Assembly (NCBI RefSeq): GCF_004765815.2
Contig: NZ_SBIS02000007.1
Span: 1-64,000, forward strand
DNA: 64,000 nt
Reading direction: 5' to 3'
DNA from: Halorussus salinus
GTDB taxonomy: Archaea; Halobacteriota; Halobacteria; Halobacteriales; Haladaptataceae
The position numbers and the translations under genes were made by a program. Positions 50,082 to 59,354 of this stretch are shown one piece after another (within the stretch, counting starts at the first letter, position 1; the number at the start of each line of letters is the position of its first letter). The notes beneath the pieces were generated by a model. The model saw nothing but the letters and a program-made list of their open reading frames with translations. It was not told the DNA's origin and ran no database searches.

Positions 50082-50411
50082 ATGCAATTCTGCGACGAAT
50101 GCGGCTCCATGATGAAGTCGATGGGGTCGAAGATGGTCTGTACGAACGACGACTGTCAGGACACCACCGACAAGGACGAGGAGGTCGCCGCGGAGTTCGT
50201 CTCGACCGAGGAGCAGAGCGGCGACGAGGTCATCGAGACCTCCGAGGACGCCAACTTCGAGGGCAAGCCGACCGCCGACGACGTGACCTGCGACGAGTGC
50301 GGCCACGGCAAGGCGTGGTACACCATCAAGCAGACCGGCGCGGCCGACGAACCGCCGACGCGTTTCTTCAAGTGTCAAGAGTGTGGCCACCGCTGGCGGG
50401 AGTACAGCTAA
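50082..50411 (+). CDS. tfs: Transcription factor S (RNA cleavage factor)
   Basis: The 109-residue protein has an N-terminal zinc ribbon (CDECGSMM and CTNDDC) and a C-terminal TFIIS-type ribbon (CDECGHGKAWY and CQECGHRW). The latter carries the ADEPPTRFFKC loop with the catalytic Asp-Glu pair. It stimulates cleavage of backtracked RNA by archaeal RNA polymerase. ATG 50082 is the natural start; a TATA-like ATGGCCCTTATC stretch lies about 30 bases upstream. Confidence 0.96.
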   Translation: MQFCDECGSMMKSMGSKMVCTNDDCQDTTDKDEEVAAEFVSTEEQSGDEVIETSEDANFEGKPTADDVTCDECGHGKAWYTIKQTGAADEPPTRFFKCQECGHRWREYS

Positions 50412-50447
50412 CCGCGGTCTCGCCGACGGTGGGCGGCGAGGGGGAAC

Positions 50448-50834
50448 TCAGTACTCGCGGTCGTCGCGTCTCGCGGGCGGCGTCTTCGAGACCACGAATC
50501 CGAGTTCGCTCCGGTGGTCGGCGACCGTCCGATACGCCGATTCCCGGAACTCCTCGTAGTCCTCGAAGTTGCGGAGGAACCCGACCAGCGGCCCGAGACC
50601 GTCGCCGACGTTCGACCGGACCAGCGCCTGTTCCAGCGACTCGCCACAGGAGTAGACCTCGCCATCGGTCAGGAGGTGGGAACACTCCTCGTAGTCGTCG
50701 GGCAGGCGCGCGCGCTGGTCGTCGGTCAGGTTCGAGAACCCGACGATTTCGAAGTCCGACCGGCGCTCGAAGAAGTCGGCCCACCACGTACAGAAGCCAC
50801 AGTCGTCGTCGTAGACGAGCGTCACGTCGCTCAT
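50448..50834 (-). CDS. DUF393/DCC1-like thiol-disulfide oxidoreductase
   Basis: The 128-residue protein has the DDCGFCTWWADFFERR motif (redox cysteines C12 and C15) at its N-terminus, as in the DCC family. The thioredoxin-like core includes YSCGESLEQALVRS. It may act as a small redox protein; the partner is unknown. It is convergent to transcription factor S. Confidence 0.9.
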   Translation of the reverse strand: MSDVTLVYDDDCGFCTWWADFFERRSDFEIVGFSNLTDDQRARLPDDYEECSHLLTDGEVYSCGESLEQALVRSNVGDGLGPLVGFLRNFEDYEEFRESAYRTVADHRSELGFVVSKTPPARRDDREY

Positions 50835-51007
50835 ACCGTGATAGACGAGCGTCGGGCAACTAATTCCTACTGGATTCGACCACTCCGAGCGTCGGTAACG
50901 CCGCGAGCAGAAGCGCCGAGCGTCCCGGCACGAGGCGACGATAGGTCGCGCTTTCCCCGCCTCTGCCGTCGAATAGAAACCTGATGTATGATTGTAGCGA
51001 ACACCAA

Positions 51008-51020
51008 ACTATAAATATCG
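51008..51020 (+). promoter_or_regulatory. TATA-like element for the terpene-synthase-like gene
   Basis: ACTATAAATATCG lies 27-39 bases before the ATG at 51047, consistent with a leaderless or near-leaderless transcript. Confidence 0.55.
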
Positions 51021-51046
51021 CCGCTGGCTGTCTGACAGTGGATACA

Positions 51047-52048
51047 ATGGGTGCGGACGTGACGGAACTCGTCGAGGCAGTGAAATCAGGTGACAGCACT
51101 GCCGACGTGGAGGCCATCGCGGACCACGAACTCCCGCCGGAGGTCACGGAACTCGTCGAGGAGTACGAGCGGTTCGACGGCACACGCGACCCCTTCCTCT
51201 GGAAGTGGTTTCACTGGCTGACCCCGCAGTTCACGTTCTCGTTCGTGCCCGACGAACACGTCGCCGACGCCCGGACGGCGAAGATGCTCGCTGGCGTCTT
51301 CATCACCATCGTCGACGACTTCTTGGAGAAAGACCACGACCGCGAGACGTTCGACGAGGCGGTGAAAATTCCCCACGCCGAGTACGAGGCCGACACCGAC
51401 CGCGAGGAGGTCCAGACACGCCAACTCGAACTCGTCCGCGAGGTCTGGGCGACGCTGTGTGACGTACTGAAACGCGCCCCGCGGTCCGAGGAGTACTTCC
51501 CCCTACTGCGGTTCGACGCCGAGCAGGCGACCAACGCGGTCCACTACTCCTACCTGCTGGACAGATACCCCGAACTCGCAAACACCAGAGAGCTGACGGT
51601 CCACGAGTCGCACAACATCATGATGTTCGCGTACGCGGACATCGACCTGATGTTCGGGCCGACGTTCCCCCGGTCGGACCTCGCGACGCTCCGCCAGATG
51701 GTGTGGCAGGCCCAGATGATGGCCCGCATCGGCAACTGGATCGCCACGTGGGAACGCGAGGTCCACGAAATCGACTTCAGTTCCGGCCCGGTCGTCCACG
51801 CGCTGGAATCGGGGCTGCTGGACTACGACGAACTCGAACGGCTCCGGACCGACGCGGCGTTCCGCGAGACGGTCATCGAGGAGCTTCGGGACGCTGGCGT
51901 CGAAGCCGTCTTCTTCGAGCAGTGGCAGCGCCACTACGAGGAGTTGGAACGACTCGCCGCGGACCTCTCGGCCATCGACGCCACCTCGTACGTCGAGGGG
52001 ATGGAGACGGTCCTCCAGTACTTCCTCCGGGCGAAGGGCAGAATCTGA
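51047..52048 (+). CDS. Divergent class I terpene-synthase-like protein
   Basis: The 333-residue all-helical protein carries an aspartate-rich motif ITIVDDFLEKDHD (D90, D91, E94, D96) and a later GNWIATWEREVHE (N230, T234, E238). Those positions match the DDxxD/E and NxxxS/TxxxE magnesium-binding motifs of class I terpene cyclases. WFHWLTPQFTF upstream and the helical pattern also fit. No close family is recognised, so the call rests on motifs alone. ATG 51047 is preferred over 50984, since the TATA box lies within the longer frame. Its stop abuts the stop of the convergent KaiC-like gene. Confidence 0.55.
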   Translation: MGADVTELVEAVKSGDSTADVEAIADHELPPEVTELVEEYERFDGTRDPFLWKWFHWLTPQFTFSFVPDEHVADARTAKMLAGVFITIVDDFLEKDHDRETFDEAVKIPHAEYEADTDREEVQTRQLELVREVWATLCDVLKRAPRSEEYFPLLRFDAEQATNAVHYSYLLDRYPELANTRELTVHESHNIMMFAYADIDLMFGPTFPRSDLATLRQMVWQAQMMARIGNWIATWEREVHEIDFSSGPVVHALESGLLDYDELERLRTDAAFRETVIEELRDAGVEAVFFEQWQRHYEELERLAADLSAIDATSYVEGMETVLQYFLRAKGRI

Positions 52049-53572
52049 CTACTTGGTGGACTGGACGACCCGAACGAAGGGGGCCTCCTCGACGTGGTCC
52101 ACGATGCCCATCGACTTGGTGGTCTCGGAGATGGACTTCTCGACCTGCACGTACTGGATGCCGTTCTCGTGTTTCCACGTCCGGAACATGTGCTGGGCGT
52201 CGTAGACGAAGAACTCCGCGAGGTTGGTCCCCATCGTGTCGGGGTTGTGGACGTACATCGCGGTGTCGTCGTCGAAGGCGATGTCCTCGCGCGCCCAGTA
52301 GTAGATTTCCCGGACCTGCGACGGCTCGAACCACCGGAGCAGGGCCTCGGTGTAGACCAGCGCCATCACGGGCAGGTCGCGTCGGTCGGTGATGTCGGCC
52401 AGCACGCGCTTGACGAAGTTCATCGAGAGCGTCTTGCTCTTGGCGACCAGTCGGCTGAGGAGGCCGCTCGACGAGACGGTGTAGACGTTCCGGTGGTCGC
52501 CGTAGGCGTTCCACGCGTTGAACGAGTCGAGGACGAACAGCGCGTTCGAGTCCAGCAGGTCGCCGATGTCCGCGTCGAGGGGAAGCATCGACTCGAAGCG
52601 GTCGGGCGTCAGCGACGGCGAGGGGACGAGCCAGATGCCCATCCCCGATTCGAGCGCGCTGGCGGCCGCGCCGACCACCAGTCCGTCTACGAACGCTCGC
52701 CCGTCGTGTTCGAAGAGGACGCCGCTCCCCTTGGTGATGCCGCCGCTGATTCGGTCCAGTCCCTCGAAGCCCGTCGAGATAACGTCGTCGCGGTCGGCCC
52801 CGGTTTCGTGGGTCCGGTTCTGGGGCGTCAGGAACACGCCGCTCTCGTCGATTCCGAGTTCGTACTCGCGGGTGTCGTGGTCGATGCCCCGCATCTTGAG
52901 GACCCGGAGGAACCGCCGGGAGTTACCCTCGACCTCGTTGCGGCGGAGTCGGACGACGCCGTGAGTCGAGAACTCCAACACCGTCTCGGGCGAGAGTCGG
53001 TCGCCCGACTCGTCGCCCGAGTCGCCCGCGGTCGATTCGGCGGTCAACAGCGAGGTCGCCCCGAAGTCGTCGGTGAACAGGCGCACGAGGTCGAGAATCG
53101 CCCGCTGGAAGAAATGGGAGTCGCTCTCGATGCCCGCGAGACTCGCGGTGCTGTCGAACACCACGCGGTCGCAGGGACCGAACCGCGAGAGGTACTCCTC
53201 GACGTACTGCATCTCGAAGGGGGCCGAGTACCCCTCGCCCAACACCTCCTCGTCGGTCGAGGTCTGCATCGTCAAGTTCTGCTCGCCCTCTTCGAGCGTG
53301 CGACCGGTGCGGGCGTGGAGGTGGACCAGCGTCAGGTTCGGGTGGTCCAACTCGAAGTCGAACTCCTCGAACGCCGAGCGCAACTCGTCGGCAGTCTGCT
53401 CGGTCGAGACGTAGAGACACTCCTCGCCGTCGTCCAGTCCCTGCTGGAGGAACTGCATGGCGAGCGTACTCTTGCCGACTCCCGGCCCACCGGACGCTAG
53501 AATCGACCGGTTCTCCGGAAACCCACCGTCGAGGATTCGGTCCAACACGTCGCTCCCCGTAGAGACTGGCAT
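52049..53572 (-). CDS. KaiC-like double-domain RecA-superfamily ATPase
   Basis: The 507-residue protein from ATG 53572 has a first KaiC-type domain with LASGGPGVGKSTLAMQFL (Walker A) and CDRVVFDSTASLAGI (Walker B region). A second, similar domain (about residues 230-460) has GGITKGSGVLFEHDGRAFVD, so its Walker A is degraded. Haloarchaeal KaiC-like proteins regulate transducers and motility. Alternative start 53611 would add 13 residues. It converges on the terpene-synthase-like gene with no gap. Confidence 0.88.
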   Translation of the reverse strand: MPVSTGSDVLDRILDGGFPENRSILASGGPGVGKSTLAMQFLQQGLDDGEECLYVSTEQTADELRSAFEEFDFELDHPNLTLVHLHARTGRTLEEGEQNLTMQTSTDEEVLGEGYSAPFEMQYVEEYLSRFGPCDRVVFDSTASLAGIESDSHFFQRAILDLVRLFTDDFGATSLLTAESTAGDSGDESGDRLSPETVLEFSTHGVVRLRRNEVEGNSRRFLRVLKMRGIDHDTREYELGIDESGVFLTPQNRTHETGADRDDVISTGFEGLDRISGGITKGSGVLFEHDGRAFVDGLVVGAAASALESGMGIWLVPSPSLTPDRFESMLPLDADIGDLLDSNALFVLDSFNAWNAYGDHRNVYTVSSSGLLSRLVAKSKTLSMNFVKRVLADITDRRDLPVMALVYTEALLRWFEPSQVREIYYWAREDIAFDDDTAMYVHNPDTMGTNLAEFFVYDAQHMFRTWKHENGIQYVQVEKSISETTKSMGIVDHVEEAPFVRVVQSTK

Positions 53573-53789
53573 TTGTCGTGCGTTCTCGTCCTCCCGACTT
53601 GAACTTAACACTTTACTTCGCTCGATTCACCGGGAAACTTCGGTGAAATTGAAACGACGACGACGACTTTTCGATGGAAGACCGACGACACGTCGTCGGC
53701 TCCCGGCGGTGAGCAGAGTTTACTCGTCTTCGAGTGGCAATTTTCACGCCTTCCCGACGTTTTAGCCCCCGTAGCGCGTACCACGTGGT

Positions 53790-56483
53790 ATGCAACTCCA
53801 CGCCAGAGACGTGCGCCGGGACGTGCGGGAACTCGGCGCGCTCCTCGGAGACGTACTCGAAGCCCAGACCTCGGCGGAGGCGTTCGAGATAGTCGAATCC
53901 GTCCGGACCGAGGCCATCGACTACCGGCGCGGCGACGCCGAGAGTCGCGACGACTTGCGCGCGAACCTCGCGGACCTGCCGCCCGAGCGCGCCGGGGTCG
54001 TGGCGCGCGCGTTCGCCACTTACTTCGAACTCATCAACCTCGCCGAGGAGCGCGAACGCGTCCGGGCCGTCCGCGAGGGGTCCGAGGAGGGACCGCTCGC
54101 CGACAGCGTGGCCGAGGCCGCCCGACTCCTCGCCGAGAACGGGGCCGACGCAGAGGAGGTCCAGCGGGTCTTGGACGACGTGCTGGTCGAACCCACCTTC
54201 ACCGCCCACCCGACCGAGGCCCGCCGGAAGACGGTGAAGGCGAAACTCCGGGCGGTCGCGGAGGCCATCGAGACGTTAGACGAGCGCAGGCTGACCGACC
54301 GCGAGGAGGAACTGGTCGAGCGCGATTTGGAGGCCGAAGTGACGAGCCTCTGGCAGACGCCGCAGGTCCGCCAGCGCAGGCCCGAAGTCACCGACGAGGC
54401 GCTGAACGTCCAGTGGTACCTCGAAAACACGCTGTTCGACGTGGTGGGTGACGCCTACGACGAACTGGAGCGCGCGCTCGGCGACGAGTTCGAGGACGTG
54501 GAGGTGCCCAAGCTCTTCGAGTTCCGGTCGTGGGCCGGGAGCGACCGGGACGGCAACCCCTACGTCACGCCCGACGTGACCGCCGAGACGCTGGAACGCC
54601 AGCGCGAGGTCGTCGTCTCGCGCTACCGCGAGGAGTGCAAGCGCCTCTCGGGGGTCCTGAGCCAAGACGACCGGAGCGTCGCGGTCGGCGACGACTTGCG
54701 AGAGCGACTGGAGGCCGACCGCGAGCGACTGCCGGGCGTCGCCGACGAGGCCCGAGAGCGGTACCCCGACGAACCGTACCGTCAGAAGCTGAAGCTGATG
54801 CGCGAACGCCTCGACCGCGTGGGCGACGTGCGTCCCGGCGGCTACGACGACGCCGACGAACTGCTGGCCGACGTGGACGCCTTGGCCGACAGCCTGCGCG
54901 AGAACGGCGCGGAGACGGTCGCGGAGGCCCGCGTGGACCCGCTCCGGCGGCGCGTCGCTACCTTCGGTCTCTCGCTGGCGAGCCTCGACCTGCGCGACCA
55001 CCAGAAGAACCACACCGAGGCCGTCACCGAGGCGCTGGCCCGCGAAGGCATCGACTACGGCGAGATGGACGAAGACGAGCGCGTCGAGACGCTGACCGAC
55101 GCCATCCTACAGGACGAACCCATCATCGACCTCGACGGGGGCGACGACCTCTCGGAGACGACCGAGCGCGTCCTCACGCTGTTCGACCGCACCGCCGACT
55201 GGCAGGTCGAGTACGGCGTCGAGGCCATCGACACCTACTGCATCAGCATGACCGAGGAGCCGAGTCACGTCCTCGAAGTCCTCTTCCTCGCGGACCAAGC
55301 CGGAGTCGTGGACCTGCCGGGCTACTCGGGGCTGGACGTGGTGCCCCTGCTGGAGACCGAGTCGGCGCTCTCGGGTGCCCGGCGCATCATGGGCACGCTG
55401 TTCGAGAACGAAGCCTACTCGGCCGCGGTGGAGGCCCGCGGCGGCACGCAGGAAATCATGCTGGGCTACTCGGATTCGAACAAGGAGAACGGCTTCCTCG
55501 CGGCCAACTGGAGCCTCTACCGCAACCAGAAGCGACTCGCGGACATCTGCGACGACCACGACGTGCGCCTGCGACTGTTCCACGGTCGGGGCGGCTCAAT
55601 CTCGCGGGGCGGCGGCCCGATGAACGACGCCCTGCTGGCGCTCCCGAACGAGACGGTGACGGGCGAGGTCAAATTCACCGAGCAGGGCGAGGCCATCGCC
55701 GAGAAGTACGCCAACCCCAAAATCGCCGAGCGGAACCTCGAACAGATGCTCAACGCCCAGATCCGGGCGCGCCACGAGGCGGTCCGCGAACCGGTCGAGG
55801 AGGTCCCCGACGAGTGGGACGAAGCGATGGAGACGGCCGCGGACGCCGCCCGCGAGGCCTATCGCAATCTGCTGGAGACCGACGGCTTCGTCTCGTACTT
55901 CGAGGACGCGACGCCAATCGAGGTCATCGAGGAGTTGAACCTCGGCTCGCGCCCGGCCTCGCGGTCGGGCGAGCGCACGGTCGAGGACCTGCGGGCGATT
56001 CCGTGGGTGTTCTCGTGGACCCAAGCCCGGTGTATCCTGCCGGGGTGGTACTCGCTGGCCTCCGGGTTGGACGCCTACCTCGACTCCGAGGGTGACGTAG
56101 AAACCCTGCGCGAGATGTACGACGAGTGGCCGTTCTTCCGGACGATGGTGGACAACGCCGCCCTCGCGCTGGCCCGGACCGACCTCGACATCGCCGCGGA
56201 GTACGCCGACCTCGCGCCAAGCGACCGGCGCGAGCAGTTCTTCCCGGTCATCGAGTCGGAGTACGACCGCGCGGTCGAACTCGTGACCGACATCGCCGAA
56301 CGCGACGGCCTGCTGACCCGCGAGTGGTTGGAGGAGAGTCTGGAGCGCCGCAACCCCTACGTGGACCCGCTGAACCTCCTCCAGACGAAACTCCTCTCCC
56401 AGTCGCACCTGACTCCCGAGGAGGAACGCACCCTGCGCCTGACGGTAAAGGGCATCGCGGCCGGGATGAAGAACACGGGGTAG
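53790..56483 (+). CDS. ppc: Phosphoenolpyruvate carboxylase
   Basis: The 897-residue enzyme has the bacterial-type PEPC motifs FTAHPTEARRKTV (catalytic His), WAGSDRDGNPYVT, EIMLGYSDSNKENGF and FHGRGGSISRGGGP, and ends with the conserved MKNTG C-terminus. It carboxylates PEP to oxaloacetate, feeding the TCA cycle. Length is normal for the family. A 40-bp tandem repeat starts a few bases after the stop. Confidence 0.97.
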   Translation: MQLHARDVRRDVRELGALLGDVLEAQTSAEAFEIVESVRTEAIDYRRGDAESRDDLRANLADLPPERAGVVARAFATYFELINLAEERERVRAVREGSEEGPLADSVAEAARLLAENGADAEEVQRVLDDVLVEPTFTAHPTEARRKTVKAKLRAVAEAIETLDERRLTDREEELVERDLEAEVTSLWQTPQVRQRRPEVTDEALNVQWYLENTLFDVVGDAYDELERALGDEFEDVEVPKLFEFRSWAGSDRDGNPYVTPDVTAETLERQREVVVSRYREECKRLSGVLSQDDRSVAVGDDLRERLEADRERLPGVADEARERYPDEPYRQKLKLMRERLDRVGDVRPGGYDDADELLADVDALADSLRENGAETVAEARVDPLRRRVATFGLSLASLDLRDHQKNHTEAVTEALAREGIDYGEMDEDERVETLTDAILQDEPIIDLDGGDDLSETTERVLTLFDRTADWQVEYGVEAIDTYCISMTEEPSHVLEVLFLADQAGVVDLPGYSGLDVVPLLETESALSGARRIMGTLFENEAYSAAVEARGGTQEIMLGYSDSNKENGFLAANWSLYRNQKRLADICDDHDVRLRLFHGRGGSISRGGGPMNDALLALPNETVTGEVKFTEQGEAIAEKYANPKIAERNLEQMLNAQIRARHEAVREPVEEVPDEWDEAMETAADAAREAYRNLLETDGFVSYFEDATPIEVIEELNLGSRPASRSGERTVEDLRAIPWVFSWTQARCILPGWYSLASGLDAYLDSEGDVETLREMYDEWPFFRTMVDNAALALARTDLDIAAEYADLAPSDRREQFFPVIESEYDRAVELVTDIAERDGLLTREWLEESLERRNPYVDPLNLLQTKLLSQSHLTPEEERTLRLTVKGIAAGMKNTG

Positions 56484-56490
56484 TCGCGGT

Positions 56491-56660
56491 CGCAGTCGCG
56501 GTTGTGGTTGCTGGCGTTGCAGTTTGCGGTTGCAGTCGCGGTTGTGGTTGCTGGCGTTGCAGTTTGCGGTTGCAGTCGCGGTTGTGGTTGCTGGCGTTGC
56601 AGTTTGCGGTTGCAGTCGCGGTTGTGGTTGCTGGCGTTGCGGTCGCGGTTGCGGTTTTCA
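56491..56660 (+). repeat. 40-bp tandem repeat, about three and a half copies
   Basis: The unit beginning GTTGTGGTTGCTGGCGTTGC recurs at 56501, 56541, 56581 and 56621; the last copy diverges after 20 bases. The array starts within ten bases of the ppc stop and fills the gap to the convergent transducer gene. The repeat can be read as hydrophobic Val/Ala-rich codons on the plus strand, but no initiation signal is seen. Confidence 0.97.
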
Positions 56661-56778
56661 GCGGCTCAAGAATAGTGGTCGTCGCAGTTGCCGGTGCGGT
56701 CGAGACTTTTCAGATGATAGCCGTACTCGCAAAATAGGACGAAGCAGACGGAGAAAGCTCTCCCGCCGATAGATTGCC

Positions 56779-58371
56779 CTACAGTTTCGACACCGTGTCG
56801 TCGAGGTCGGTTATCATCATCACCTGCTCTTCGGTCGCGGCGGCGATGTTGTCCACCTCCTCGGAGACGCGGTCGGCCTTCTCGGCGGCGTCGTCTATCA
56901 TGCTGGCGACCTCTTCCGTACTGGCGGCCTGCTGGTCGGTCGCGTCGGTAATCTCGCCCATCCCGGTCGCGGTTTCGGTCGCGGCGTCCACGATGCGCTC
57001 TAGCTTGTCGCCGGTCTGCTCGACCGCGTCAACCGTCTCGGAGATGGACCGCTCGCTCTCGCCGAGACTGTCGAGGGTACTCTGGGCGCGGTCCTCGATG
57101 CGTTCGACCATCGACTCGATTTCGGAGGCGCGGGTCTGGGACTCCTCGGCGAGGTTCTTGACCTCCTCGGCGACGACCGCGAAGCCGTCTCCGGCCTCGC
57201 CAGCGCGGGCCGCCTCGATGGAGGCGTTGAGCGCCAGCAGGTTGGTCTGGTCGGCCACGTCGTTTATCATGTCCACCGCGTCGCCGATTTCCTCCACGGC
57301 GTCCTGCAAGGCTTGGGCGTCCTCCACGATGCTCTCGCGGGCCTCGTCGGTGTCCTTGGTCGCCTCGATGGCGCGCTCGCCGAGTTCCTTGCCCTCCTCG
57401 GCGAGTTGCTGGGCCTCGCGGCTCTGCTCGCCGACCTCCTCGGCGCTGGCGGCTATCTCCTCGATGGTGGCGCTCTGCTTGGAGACCTCGGTGGCGATCT
57501 GGTTCATCCGGTCGGACTGCTCGTCGGTGAGTTGGCTGATTTCTTGGGCGCTCTGGTTCACGTCCTCCGACGAAGCGTCCAAGTCGGTCACGGTCGCCTG
57601 CGTCTTCTCGCCGATGGCCTCCGCGCGGTCGAGTCGCTGTTCCAGTCGCTCGTTCTCCTCGCGCAACTGCTCGACCTCCTCGCGGAGGTCCTCGTCCGCA
57701 CCGCCGACCCCGTAGGCGTCGAGACCGACGCCCGCGTCGAGCGCCGACAGGCGCGCGAGCGACGCGACTTCCTCGAACGCCTCGCCGACGTGGGCCTCGA
57801 CCTGCTCGACTACCACGTCGAGGTCGTCTCCGGCCGAGTCGTCGGCGACGACCGCTCCGCCGTCAGTCCGCTCCGCTCCCTGACGAGGGTCGCGGTCGTT
57901 CGACCGCTCGCCGCCGTCGGTGGCCGCCTCGCCGGACTCGTCGCCGTCGGCGGTCGGCGCGAGTTCCCGGACGGTCTCCTCGATGTCGGCCTCCAGTCGC
58001 TCCCGGAGCGCGGGCAGGACCGCCTCGACCCAGCGAGCGTGACTGGCGAGGTACGCCGACGGCGATAGCCCGAGGGCGTCGTGGGCCGCCCCGAAGCGCC
58101 CGCGCTCGGCGAACGCGTCGGCGTCGAACTCCGCCGCGGTCAGCGCCGTACCGAAGTCCGCGAGCGTCGCGGCCTGTTCGTCGTCCACGTCGTCGCGACT
58201 CTCGTACCCCGCGAGGAGCCTATCGACGATGGCTCCCTCGCGGTCGGCCAGCGAGAGGTTCGCGAGCGTCTCGGCGTCCGTCTGGTCGAACCCGACGAGC
58301 GCCTTCCGAGCGTCGAGTTCGTCCGGGGCGAGCGCGACCGAAGTGTCGTCCTCGGCGAATATTTCAGTCAT
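56779..58371 (-). CDS. HemAT-type globin-coupled methyl-accepting transducer
   Basis: The 530-residue soluble protein starts at ATG 58371 (MTEIFAEDDT). Residues about 25-170 form a protoglobin-like domain (KALVGFDQTDAETLANLS) with the probable heme-ligating His97 in GAAHDALGLSPSAYL. The C-terminal signalling domain has the conserved hairpin AEEVKNLAEESQTRASEIES and long coiled coils. An acidic linker (residues about 165-190) separates them. It likely senses oxygen for aerotaxis. No membrane span. A TTG at 58380 would add three residues. Confidence 0.92.
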   Translation of the reverse strand: MTEIFAEDDTSVALAPDELDARKALVGFDQTDAETLANLSLADREGAIVDRLLAGYESRDDVDDEQAATLADFGTALTAAEFDADAFAERGRFGAAHDALGLSPSAYLASHARWVEAVLPALRERLEADIEETVRELAPTADGDESGEAATDGGERSNDRDPRQGAERTDGGAVVADDSAGDDLDVVVEQVEAHVGEAFEEVASLARLSALDAGVGLDAYGVGGADEDLREEVEQLREENERLEQRLDRAEAIGEKTQATVTDLDASSEDVNQSAQEISQLTDEQSDRMNQIATEVSKQSATIEEIAASAEEVGEQSREAQQLAEEGKELGERAIEATKDTDEARESIVEDAQALQDAVEEIGDAVDMINDVADQTNLLALNASIEAARAGEAGDGFAVVAEEVKNLAEESQTRASEIESMVERIEDRAQSTLDSLGESERSISETVDAVEQTGDKLERIVDAATETATGMGEITDATDQQAASTEEVASMIDDAAEKADRVSEEVDNIAAATEEQVMMITDLDDTVSKL

Positions 58372-58608
58372 TTTAGTCAATCACAAAATATATATCGAGG
58401 GACTTAAATCAATGCGATTTCCGGCGACGGGACGCCGAAGTTCGCGGCCCGAAGCGTGACAGACAGCGACGAGGCGGTCGTCCGAGGGCGACGCTCAGTC
58501 CCGCCGCTACAGATTTTGCCCGAAGCCGGGTACTCGAACCGACACGGGGCCGAGTGACGGCAACAACCGTTACAGGTGTCGGCGGCGTGTTTCGAAGCAG
58601 GTGGGGAG

Positions 58609-59229
58609 ATGACCGAGAAACGACCATTTGACTTCGATAGACGGAGCTTTCTCAAGCAGAGTGTCGTCGGCGCGTTCGGCGTCGGCGGAGCGACGAGCAG
58701 TCTCACTGGTGGCGTGCGCGCCCAAGACGGAGGCGGCCAAGGGGGCGACACCGACGAGGAGGACCAAGACGGTTCTTTCTACGGTCGGCGGATGGTGCTT
58801 CAGTATCCCGACCGCCTCGGTGGAAACGTCCGCCAGAAGCTGATCATCATGACCGACCGGAAAGACCGAACTCCCGACCAGATTCAAGGAATAAACGAGG
58901 AGGCGGTCGCCCAGTGTAACTTCGGCGACGAGTGGCCCCCCGAGAACCTCAATATCTGGGAGGGCATCCTCGTCGATTGGAAGAACGCGGGTCGGACGGT
59001 CGGATTCTACGGCCGGAATCCGACGGTGAGAGCGACCCAACTGGTCGAGCGCGACACCATCTTCGTAGACGCACAGCCCTCCGACATCCCGCTCGGTACG
59101 CCGTTCGTTATCTCCCGGACCAACCGGTGTCCCGACGGGCTGTTGGGCGTCGAAGCCATCAAAGTGCCGGGAATCGACGTGAAGACCGGGCCGGGCGTGA
59201 GTACCGACGACGGGGCGGGAGATAACTGA
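58609..59229 (+). CDS. Tat-exported protein of unknown function
   Basis: The 206-residue protein has the Tat motif FDRRSFLKQSVVGAFGVGG (residues 9-27). The mature part includes RLGGNVRQKLIIMTDRKDRT and WPPENLNIWEGILVDWKNAG, with no known domain. An acidic linker (GGDTDEEDQDG) follows the signal. It is separated from the HemAT gene by 237 bases of divergent spacer. Function unknown. Confidence 0.82.
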   Translation: MTEKRPFDFDRRSFLKQSVVGAFGVGGATSSLTGGVRAQDGGGQGGDTDEEDQDGSFYGRRMVLQYPDRLGGNVRQKLIIMTDRKDRTPDQIQGINEEAVAQCNFGDEWPPENLNIWEGILVDWKNAGRTVGFYGRNPTVRATQLVERDTIFVDAQPSDIPLGTPFVISRTNRCPDGLLGVEAIKVPGIDVKTGPGVSTDDGAGDN

Positions 59230-59354
59230 ACGCCAGACCGACGTGCCGACGCCGGTAGCCGCATCAGCTTCGTTCGGGCACCCCTTCGTGACCGTTCAAG
59301 GGGAAGTTGGCTCGTTCGAACGACGCGATACTCCGGGCGAACGAGGAGACCGAG

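Noticed and set aside
56524-56772. Plus-strand frame across the 40-bp repeats
   Set aside because: It is generated by the repeat itself (VAVAVVVAGV runs), lacks an upstream promoter or a usual start, and ends soon after the array.
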